Shown piece by piece: positions 57,918 through 64,000 of a stretch of 64,000 nucleotides of DNA. The stretch spans positions 62,001 to 126,000 of the forward strand of contig NZ_BCTF01000006.1 of assembly GCF_001571145.1 (NCBI RefSeq), in the 5' to 3' direction. The notes under the pieces are model-generated. The model was not told where the DNA came from and ran no database searches. It saw only the letters and a program-made list of their open reading frames with translations. The translations under genes were made by a program, and so were the position numbers. This DNA is from Hydrogenophaga flava NBRC 102514. Lineage in GTDB: Bacteria; Pseudomonadota; Gammaproteobacteria; Burkholderiales; Burkholderiaceae_C. Within the stretch, counting starts at the first letter, position 1. Each line of letters opens with the position of its first letter.

Positions 57918-59072
57918 ATGACCGACCTGAACAAGCGTTCCCTGATCAAGCTGGCGGCCCTGACGGCTGTGGCCAGCGCGGCCCTGATCGGCTGCGGCAA
58001 GAAGGAAGAGGCGGCCGCGCCGGCGGCTGCGCCCGCACCGGCCCCGGCCGCTGCCGAAGCGCCCAAGGCCGAGCCGCTGAAGGTCGCCTTCGCCTACGTC
58101 GGCCCCGTCGGTGACGGCGGCTGGACCTTCGCCCACGACAACGGCCGCAAGGCGGTCGAGGCCGAGTTCGGTGACAAGGTCGTGACCAGCTTCGTCGAGA
58201 ACGTGCCCGAGAGCGCCGACGCCGAGCGCGTGCTGCGCGACCTGGCCAGCCAGGGCAACAAGCTGATCTTCGGCACCACCTTCGGCTACATGGAGCCCAT
58301 GCTCAAGGTCGCGCCCGACTTCAAGGACGTGAAGTTCGAGCACGCCACCGGCTACAAGACGGCCGAGAACATGCGCACCTACGACAGCCGCACTTACGAA
58401 GGCGCCTACATGGCCGGCGTGATCGCCGGCTCCATGACCAAGTCCAACACCCTGGGTGTGGTGGCCTCGATCCCAATTCCCGAAGTGATCCGCAACATCA
58501 ACAGCTTCACCCTGGGCGCCCAGTCGGTGAACCCCAAGGTCAAGACCAAGGTGGTCTGGGTGAATGGCTGGTTCGATCCGCCGAAGGAAACCGAAGCCGC
58601 CACCTCGCTGATCAACGGCGGCGCCGACGTGCTGATGCAGAACACCGACTCGTCGGCCGTGCTGCAGACCGCCGAGAAGATGGGCAAGCGTGCCTTCGGC
58701 TGGGACTCCGACATGACCGCCTACGGCCCCAAGGCCCACCTGGGCTCGGCCGTCATCAACTGGGGTCCGTACTACATCAAGTCCGTCAAGGACGCGCTGG
58801 AAGGCACCTGGACCACCGGTGGCGTGTGGTGGGGCCACAAGGAAGGCGCGATCGACATGGTCTCCATTGCCGAAGACGTGCCGGCCGAGACCAAGGCCAA
58901 GATCGACACCATCAAGGCCGGTCTGAAGGACGGTTCCTTCTCCATCTGGAAGGGCCCGATCATGGGTCAGGACGGCAAGGAAGTGCTGGCCAAGGACGCT
59001 GTGGCCGACGACAAGTTCCTCGGCGGCATCAAGTTCTACGTCAAGGGCGTTGAGGGGAAACTCCCGAACTGA
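57918..59072 (+). CDS. BMP-family lipoprotein binding protein
   Basis: A 384-residue purine/nucleoside-binding lipoprotein. The signal ends in a lipobox (ALIGC, Cys about residue 26). A charged and Ala-Pro-rich tether (KKEEAAAPAAAPAP) links it to the PBP1 domain. VAFAYVGPVGDGGWTFAHDNGRKAVE, FGTTFGYMEPM and MTAYGPKAHLGSAVINWG are typical of the BMP family. AAGAGG precedes the ATG. It is the last gene before a strong terminator. It has a diverged second copy at 63018. Confidence 0.94.
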   Translation: MTDLNKRSLIKLAALTAVASAALIGCGKKEEAAAPAAAPAPAPAAAEAPKAEPLKVAFAYVGPVGDGGWTFAHDNGRKAVEAEFGDKVVTSFVENVPESADAERVLRDLASQGNKLIFGTTFGYMEPMLKVAPDFKDVKFEHATGYKTAENMRTYDSRTYEGAYMAGVIAGSMTKSNTLGVVASIPIPEVIRNINSFTLGAQSVNPKVKTKVVWVNGWFDPPKETEAATSLINGGADVLMQNTDSSAVLQTAEKMGKRAFGWDSDMTAYGPKAHLGSAVINWGPYYIKSVKDALEGTWTTGGVWWGHKEGAIDMVSIAEDVPAETKAKIDTIKAGLKDGSFSIWKGPIMGQDGKEVLAKDAVADDKFLGGIKFYVKGVEGKLPN

Positions 59073-59115
59073 TCCCACCCCTGCCGCGCCGAAGGCGCGA
59101 CCCCCTCAAGGGGGC

Positions 59116-59152
59116 GGCACCTGCAGGCCGGCAAAGCCGGACCTGCGGTGCC
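59116..59152. repeat. Long GC-rich hairpin after the BMP gene
   Basis: A 16-bp stem: GGCACC, GCAGG and CCGGC on one arm pair with GCCGG, CCTGC and GGTGCC on the other. There is one bulged base per arm (T122 and A141 of the 59xxx numbering) and an AAA loop. Directly before it are two smaller hairpins, GCGCCGAAGGCGC and CCCCCTCAAGGGGG. Such hairpin chains are typical comamonad intergenic repeats and may protect mRNA ends. Confidence 0.6.
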
Positions 59153-59159
59153 CTGGCCC

Positions 59160-59188
59160 AAAGCCGCTGCACCCACAGCGGCTTTTTT
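59160..59188 (+). terminator. Rho-independent terminator after the BMP transporter operon
   Basis: AAGCCGCTG (59161-59169) and CAGCGGCTT (59176-59184) pair around CACCCA. A run of six T (59183-59188) overlaps the stem base. It is a textbook terminator for the lysR/transporter unit. The Rieske gene starts only 13 bases later, so that gene depends on read-through or on a promoter within this stretch. Confidence 0.85.
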
Positions 59189-59201
59189 CTTTGGAGGTCA
59201 T

Positions 59202-60269
59202 GTGATCGAACGACAACTCTGGCACCCGGTCATCGCGGGCATCCATCTGCGCGATGCGCCGCAGGCGGTGTCGCTGCTGGGGCATGACGTGGTCCTGTGG
59301 CGCGAGCACAGCCACGAGGGACAGCCCGGCGTGGTGCACGCCTGGGCCGACCGCTGCCCGCACCGCGGTGCGAAGCTGTCGCTGGGGCGTGTGCTCACGC
59401 ACCTGCACGGCGCGCGGCTGGAGTGCCCCTACCACGGCTGGCAGTTCGCGGGCGACGGCGCCGCGGTGCAAGGTCACCACGGTGCGCCGGCGTCCGTGGG
59501 GCGCTGCGTGCACGTGCCGGCGGCCCCCGCCTTCGAGCCCCCTGCCGCGCATTGCGCCCAGGTGTTCGAGGCGCAGGAACGCCATGGTCTGGTGTGGGTG
59601 CGGCTGGAGCGGCCCGACCTGTCTCAACTCCCCGCCGCCCTGTCGTCGCCGCCGGTGTTTGAGCCCTGGGACGATCCGCTGTGGCGCCAGGTGGTCTGCG
59701 GACCCTACGCGGTGGACACCAGCGCGCCGCGGCTGGTGGAGAACTTCCTGGATCTGAGCCACTTCGGCTTTGTGCACGAAGGCTGGCTGGGTGCGCGCAG
59801 CCACGCGCAGGTGGACACCGGCCGGGTGGAAGAGGGGGCCGATGGTGTGCACGCGCGCGAATGCAAGGCCTGGCAGCCCAAGGGCTACGCGGGCGCGGAA
59901 GAGGGCGGCTGGGTGGCCTACCGCTACGAAGTGCCGCACCCCTTCGCGGCCATCCTGCGCAAGGACGCGACCGAGGGCGACCCGGTCAGCAACGCCATCG
60001 CACTGTTCATCCGCCCCGATGGCCCGGAAGCCTGCACCGCCTGGTTCGCCATGGCCACGCTGGGCGACCTGAGCGACGACGAAGAGCTGCGCGCCTTCCA
60101 GGACGCGGTGTTCTCCCAGGACAAACCCATCGTCGAATCGCAGCAGCCCCGGCGCCTGCCCATCGGCAAGGATGGTGCCATTGCCGAAGTGCACGGCCCC
60201 GCCGACCGCATGTCCAGTGCCTACCGCCGTTACCTGGCCTGCACCGGCGTCTCGCTGGGTGTGTGCTGA
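59202..60269 (+). CDS. Rieske non-heme iron oxygenase, alpha subunit
   Basis: A 355-residue oxygenase. The Rieske 2Fe-2S ligands are CPHRG (near residue 52) and CPYHGW (near 75). The mononuclear iron site is ENFLDLSHFGFVHEG (Asp plus two His). It needs a separate reductase, which is not present here. The start is a GTG with GGAGG 5 bases before. It lies between a purine transporter and adenine deaminase. Rieske enzymes include VanA-type O-demethylases and the NdmA/NdmB methylxanthine N-demethylases, so oxidation or demethylation of a purine is a fair hypothesis but not shown. Confidence 0.88.
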   Translation: MIERQLWHPVIAGIHLRDAPQAVSLLGHDVVLWREHSHEGQPGVVHAWADRCPHRGAKLSLGRVLTHLHGARLECPYHGWQFAGDGAAVQGHHGAPASVGRCVHVPAAPAFEPPAAHCAQVFEAQERHGLVWVRLERPDLSQLPAALSSPPVFEPWDDPLWRQVVCGPYAVDTSAPRLVENFLDLSHFGFVHEGWLGARSHAQVDTGRVEEGADGVHARECKAWQPKGYAGAEEGGWVAYRYEVPHPFAAILRKDATEGDPVSNAIALFIRPDGPEACTAWFAMATLGDLSDDEELRAFQDAVFSQDKPIVESQQPRRLPIGKDGAIAEVHGPADRMSSAYRRYLACTGVSLGVC

Positions 60270-60283
60270 ACCGAAAGGACCCC

Positions 60284-61291
60284 ATGAACGCCATCGAACT
60301 CGCCCGTGCCATCCCCAAGGCCGAACTGCACATCCACATCGAAGGTTCGCTCGAACCCGAACTGATCTTTGCCCTCGCGCAGCGCAACGGCGTGCCGCTG
60401 GCCTACCCCAGCGTGGAGGCGCTGCGCGCGGCCTATGCCTTCACCGACCTGCAGAGCTTCCTGGACATCTACTACGCGGGTGCCAGCGTGCTGCTGAAGC
60501 CGCAGGACTTCCACGACATGGCCTGGGCCTACTTCCTACGCGCCAAGGCCGACAACGTCGTCCACACCGAACTGTTCTTCGACCCCCAGACCCACACCGC
60601 GCGCGGCGTACCCATGGCGTCGGTGATCGAGGGTCTGTCTGGTGCCTGCAAACGTGCGGAATCCGAGCTGGGCATCAGCTCGGCGCTGATCCTGTGCTTC
60701 CTGCGCCACCTCAGCGAGCAAGACGCCTTCGCCACGCTGGAGGCTGCGCTGCCGTACCGCGAGCACTTCATCGGCGTCGGGCTGGATTCGAGCGAAGTCG
60801 GGCACCCGCCCGAGAAGTTTCAGCGTGTGTTCGCGCGCTGCCGCGAGCTGGGGCTGAAGCTGGTCGCCCACGCGGGCGAGGAGGGCCCGCCCGAATACAT
60901 GTGGCAGGCGATCGATCTGCTCAAGGTGCAGCGCATCGACCACGGCGTGGCCGCGCTGCAGGACCCGCTGCTGATGGCCGAACTGGCCCACACCCGGATG
61001 CCGCTGACGGTGTGTCCTCTGTCCAACCTCATGCTCTGCGTGGTGAACGACCTGCGCGACCACCCGCTGAAGAAGATGCTGGATGCCGGTCTGTGCGCGA
61101 CGGTCAACTCGGACGATCCGGCCTACTTCGGTGGCTACATGAACGCCAACTTCGAACAGACGGTGCAGGCCCTGAACCTCAGCCGCGAGGACGTGGTCCA
61201 GCTGGCGCGCAACAGCGTGGAGGCCAGCTTTGTGTCCGAGCCGCGCCGGCGCGAGATGTTCGACCGCATCGCCGCGTGCACTGAGGGCTGA
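60284..61291 (+). CDS. Adenine deaminase (adenosine deaminase superfamily)
   Basis: A 335-residue zinc hydrolase. ELHIHIEGSLEPELIFAL holds the first His pair. AHAGEEGPPEYMW supplies His and the catalytic Glu. RIDHGVAAL and VNSDDPAYFGGY complete the metal and acid sites. HTELFFDPQTHTARGVP and GLDSSEVGHPP match the Aah1/ADE group represented by Pseudomonas adenine deaminase, which is often misnamed adenosine deaminase. It would turn adenine into hypoxanthine, the substrate of the neighbouring xanthine dehydrogenase. It starts 14 bases after the Rieske gene. Confidence 0.9.
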   Translation: MNAIELARAIPKAELHIHIEGSLEPELIFALAQRNGVPLAYPSVEALRAAYAFTDLQSFLDIYYAGASVLLKPQDFHDMAWAYFLRAKADNVVHTELFFDPQTHTARGVPMASVIEGLSGACKRAESELGISSALILCFLRHLSEQDAFATLEAALPYREHFIGVGLDSSEVGHPPEKFQRVFARCRELGLKLVAHAGEEGPPEYMWQAIDLLKVQRIDHGVAALQDPLLMAELAHTRMPLTVCPLSNLMLCVVNDLRDHPLKKMLDAGLCATVNSDDPAYFGGYMNANFEQTVQALNLSREDVVQLARNSVEASFVSEPRRREMFDRIAACTEG

Positions 61292-61367
61292 GGCCGCTTC
61301 TCGCCTGGGCTCCCCTGTGTGGCGGTGACCGGGTCTTAAGCGTTTAAAAAGTGTCGGAACCCACAAT

Positions 61368-61388
61368 TTCGCCCATTCGTTGGGCGAA
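61368..61388 (+). promoter_or_regulatory. Hairpin overlapping the ribosome binding site of the membrane glycosyltransferase-like gene
   Basis: TTCGCCCA and TGGGCGAA (8 bp, perfect) flank TTCGT. The 3' arm runs into the GAAGGAG that serves the GTG start at 61400. The stem could reduce translation until unfolded. A short AT-rich patch upstream (CTTAAGCGTTTAAAAAG) may hold the promoter. Confidence 0.4.
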
Positions 61389-61399
61389 GGAGTGGGGCG

Positions 61400-62944
61400 G
61401 TGACGATTCGCAAGACGGGGCTGCCGTGGCAATGGCTGCCCGTGTTGGCTGTGCTGGTCTGGGCGCTGTTCCTCAGGCTGGATTACTTCGCGCCCGGGCG
61501 CTCCCTCTGGCTCGACGAGGCGATGCTGGCGGTGAACATCCAGCGCCAGAGCCTGCTCGGTCTGGTGCAGCCGCTGTTGTACGACCAGGCCGCGCCGCTC
61601 GGGTTCCTCCTGCTTCAGTGGCTGATCCACCACCTGCTAGGCGGCTCTGACGACCTGTTGCGGGTGGGGCCTCTCGTGGCCGGTCTGGGCTTGCTGCCGA
61701 TGGTCTTCCTGTTGGCGCGCCAGGACGGCAGCAGGCCCTTGGCCTGGTTGGCCCTGGCGCTGGTGGCACTGGCGCCCGAGCAGGTGCGATACAGCAGCGA
61801 ACTCAAGCAGTACTCACTGGATGCACTGGTGGCCGCGTACCTGATGTGGTGTTTCGGCGAGACCGTGAAGCAGCCAGACGACCCGCGGTCGCGCTTGCGG
61901 CTGGTCCTGTCCGGCGCGCTGGCGGTGTGGTTTTCACATCCTTCTGTGTTTGTGCTGGCGGGGTTGGGCGGTTCGGTCCTGGTGCTGCGCTGGCGCGAGC
62001 TGCGCGACCCGGCATTTCTTCGGTTCTGGGCGGGCGTCGCCGCCGCCTGGGCGATCAGCTTTGCCGCGCTGTACCTGGTGCAACTCCGGCACGTGGCGGA
62101 CGATCCCGCCTTGGTCGACTTCTGGCGCCGCAACTTTGCCCCACTGCCGCCCTGGTCCCACTGGCACTGGTACCGCGTCAGCCTGCCGGGGGTGCTGAAC
62201 TTTCTCTTTTCGTTTCATGCTGGTGTCCTGCCGTCGGCGTTGCTGCTGCTGGGCATCGCATCCCTCTGGCAGCGCCGACGGCCGCTCGCCGTGGCCATGG
62301 TGCTCATGCTCCTGGTCACGCTTGTTGCTTCCGCACTGTCGCGCTATCCGTTCTACGGCCGGTTTCTGCTGTTTCTGACACCGGCGGCTGCCCTCGCCCT
62401 GGCGGAAGGGGTCGAGCGATGCCGGCAGTGGCTGCGTCCCCGCAACCCGTGGCTGGCCGGTGGCGTGTACCTCGGGCTGGCCGGTCTGTTGCTGTTTCAT
62501 TCTGTTGACATTGACCGACAGCATCTGCTGGACCACCCGGTGATGGAGGAGATCAAGCCGGTGATGAAGGGCGTGGCCGACCACCGGCGTGCAGGTGACC
62601 AGACCTATGTGTACTACGGCGCGGTGCCTGCGTTCTCCTTCTACGCAGCGCAGTATGGGTTCGGCCCCGGCGAGTTTGTGGAAGGGGGATTTCACCGCTT
62701 GCAGCCGGACCTCTACCTGACCGAGATCGATCGCACGCTGGGCGTGGGCCGTACGTGGTTTGTTTTCAGCCACATCTGCAACCGCTGCCGCCCACAGGTC
62801 AAGGTCGACGAGCAGCGCTTCATCCTCGACCACGCTGACCGGCGGGGAACACTGATCGAACAACTGGATGGCCCCGGCACCACGGCCTACCTGTACGACC
62901 TGGGACCGCCGCGGCCCGATGCCGTATCGGCCGCAGACCGTTAA
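61400..62944 (+). CDS. Multi-pass membrane glycosyltransferase-like protein (GT39/ArnT-type fold)
   Basis: A 514-residue protein with about ten predicted helices and a C-terminal soluble domain (about 375-514). The first periplasmic loop has the RSLWLDEAMLAVNI motif, whose Asp-Glu pair is typical of lipid-sugar-dependent GT-C enzymes. QVRYSSELKQYSLDALVAAYL is also characteristic of the 'glycosyltransferase family 39' group. The acceptor is unknown. The start is GTG with GAAGGAG. It is unrelated in function to the purine genes on both sides and looks inserted between adenine deaminase and the second BMP gene. Confidence 0.8.
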   Translation: MTIRKTGLPWQWLPVLAVLVWALFLRLDYFAPGRSLWLDEAMLAVNIQRQSLLGLVQPLLYDQAAPLGFLLLQWLIHHLLGGSDDLLRVGPLVAGLGLLPMVFLLARQDGSRPLAWLALALVALAPEQVRYSSELKQYSLDALVAAYLMWCFGETVKQPDDPRSRLRLVLSGALAVWFSHPSVFVLAGLGGSVLVLRWRELRDPAFLRFWAGVAAAWAISFAALYLVQLRHVADDPALVDFWRRNFAPLPPWSHWHWYRVSLPGVLNFLFSFHAGVLPSALLLLGIASLWQRRRPLAVAMVLMLLVTLVASALSRYPFYGRFLLFLTPAAALALAEGVERCRQWLRPRNPWLAGGVYLGLAGLLLFHSVDIDRQHLLDHPVMEEIKPVMKGVADHRRAGDQTYVYYGAVPAFSFYAAQYGFGPGEFVEGGFHRLQPDLYLTEIDRTLGVGRTWFVFSHICNRCRPQVKVDEQRFILDHADRRGTLIEQLDGPGTTAYLYDLGPPRPDAVSAADR

Positions 62945-62956
62945 AATCGTGCACCT

Positions 62957-62988
62957 GCGAGCCGGTGCTTCCCCGGCTCGCTTTTTTT
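62957..62988 (+). terminator. Rho-independent terminator
   Basis: GCGAGCCGG (62957-62965) pairs with CCGGCTCGC (62973-62981) around a 7-base loop, and seven T follow (62982-62988). It ends the glycosyltransferase-like transcript. The next gene starts 29 bases later, so its promoter must overlap this element or lie upstream (TTAAAAT at 62941 could be a -10, making this an attenuator). Confidence 0.88.
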
Positions 62989-63017
62989 CTGTTCCGGAAG
63001 CCATGTAGAGGACCACC

Positions 63018-64000
63018 ATGTACAAAAACCTCGCTGCCGCATTCGCGGCCGCCTGTTTTTTCTCCCCCGTTCTTGCCCAGTCGACGCCGCCGGTCAAGGC
63101 AGCCTTCGTCTATGTTGCGCCGCTGACCGATGCCGGCTGGGTGCGCCAGCACGACCAGGGCCGCCTGGCGGTCGAAGCCGCGCTGCCCGGCCAGGTCACG
63201 ACCAGCTACGTCGAGAACGTGGCCGAAGGTCCCGACGCCGAGCGCGTGATTCGCGACCTGGCCATGCAGGGCCACCAGATCATCTTCACCCCCAGCTTCG
63301 GCTACATGGAGCCCACGCTGAAGGTCGCACGCGAGTTCCCGAACGTGAAATTCGAGTCGGTCACCGGCTACAAGACAGCGCCCAACGTGGCGGCGTCCAA
63401 TGCACGCTATTACGAAGGCCGCTACCTCGCCGGCATCGCCGCCGGTCGCATGGCCACGCAGGCCGGCTACGTCGCGGGTTTCCCGATTCCCGAGGTGCTG
63501 CAGGGCATCAACGCCTTCACCCTGGGCATGCGTTCGGTGAATCCCCAGGCCACGGTGCGCGTCGTGTTCCTCGGTGAGTGGTTCAACCCGCCGCGCGAGC
63601 GCGATGCGGCCATGACGCTGATGAACCAGGGCGCCGAGGTGCTGGCCTTCCACACCGGGTCGAACGCGGTGATGGTGGCTGCGCAGGAGCGCGGCAAGCT
63701 CGCCGTGGCGTATCACTCCGACATGCGCAAGGTGGCGCCCGACGCGCAGGTGGCCGCGGTCACCCACCAGTGGGGCGACTACTACACCCGCCGCGTCAAG
63801 GCCGTGCTGGATGGCAGCTGGAAGAGTGAACAGGTCTGGGGCGGCGTGCGCGAAGGCATGATCCGTGTGGACAGTTTTGGCAGCAAGGTGCCGACCGCCG
63901 TGCAGGCCGAGGTGATGGCGCGTCAGAAGGACATGGCCGCCGGCCGGCTGACCGTGTTCGCTGGCGGCAAAACCGGTGTGAAGGACAACGAGGGCAAGAC
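63018..64000 (+). CDS. Second BMP-family binding protein (partial, runs off the window)
   Basis: At least 327 residues. The signal peptide (MYKNLAAAFAAACFFSPVLAQ) has no lipobox, so the protein should be soluble periplasmic, unlike the lipoprotein at 57918. VAPLTDAGWVRQHDQGRLAVEA, FTPSFGYMEPTLKV and VAAVTHQWGDYYTRRVKAVLDG align with the first copy, with clear divergence. Ligand preference may differ. It could share the permeases at 55.9-57.9 kb or serve another transporter beyond the window. Confidence 0.92.
   Translation, partial: MYKNLAAAFAAACFFSPVLAQSTPPVKAAFVYVAPLTDAGWVRQHDQGRLAVEAALPGQVTTSYVENVAEGPDAERVIRDLAMQGHQIIFTPSFGYMEPTLKVAREFPNVKFESVTGYKTAPNVAASNARYYEGRYLAGIAAGRMATQAGYVAGFPIPEVLQGINAFTLGMRSVNPQATVRVVFLGEWFNPPRERDAAMTLMNQGAEVLAFHTGSNAVMVAAQERGKLAVAYHSDMRKVAPDAQVAAVTHQWGDYYTRRVKAVLDGSWKSEQVWGGVREGMIRVDSFGSKVPTAVQAEVMARQKDMAAGRLTVFAGGKTGVKDNEGK

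Overview
This is a high-GC window whose genes, protein sequences and organisation point to a betaproteobacterium of the Comamonadaceae; Hydrogenophaga or a close relative is my best guess. The evidence is the gene content (URC-type pyrimidine genes, BmpA-type purine transporter, SbtA-like permease), the codon use and the comamonad-style GC-rich intergenic hairpins. Genes are packed tightly, with many 4-base stop/start overlaps. No gap exceeds about 270 bases. I see no rRNA, tRNA, CRISPR array or insertion sequence.

Left part (1-16.9 kb). A TRAP substrate-binding protein comes first. It is followed by one nine-gene minus-strand cofactor operon, thiC-thiO-thiS-panD-bioA-bioD-bioF-thiG-thiDE. 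The operon is headed by a TPP riboswitch, an intrinsic terminator and a stem that can mask the thiC ribosome binding site. Biotin and beta-alanine genes therefore sit inside a thiamin operon and probably respond to TPP. Next come a P-type cation ATPase, a LysE-type exporter, a zinc-ribbon DUF4375 protein, and a marR-hydrolase-tag operon with an 18-bp palindromic operator.

Middle part (16.9-40 kb). This holds a lone P-loop ATPase, a tandem pair of equal-length uncharacterised membrane-anchored proteins, and an FAD monooxygenase. A TetR/flavodoxin-fold oxidoreductase pair is separated by three copies of one operator. A TPP-dependent enzyme and an acyl-CoA ligase diverge around a 24-bp dyad, with a GntR regulator nearby. 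A CbbR-like LysR gene diverges from an SbtA-type bicarbonate permease. Then follow an OmpA protein, a large orphan sensor kinase, panE, and a URC-type pyrimidine catabolism operon (urc1-urc4-upp-cytosine deaminase).

Right part (40-64 kb). A sigma-54 promoter with two upstream activator sites drives three paralogous amino-acid binding proteins, a GltJKL-type ABC transporter, and a DctB/DctD-like (AauS/AauR-like) two-component system, probably acidic amino-acid uptake with autoregulation. After this lies a purine utilisation region: xdhAB, a LysR regulator, a BmpA-type nucleoside/purine ABC transporter, a Rieske oxygenase, an adenine deaminase and a second BMP protein. Two genes here look damaged. 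xdhA has an in-frame TGA where a conserved Trp is expected, and the ABC ATPase gene has a frameshift at a C7 run directly after its start codon. Either the purine pathway is decaying in this strain or the assembly has two small errors.
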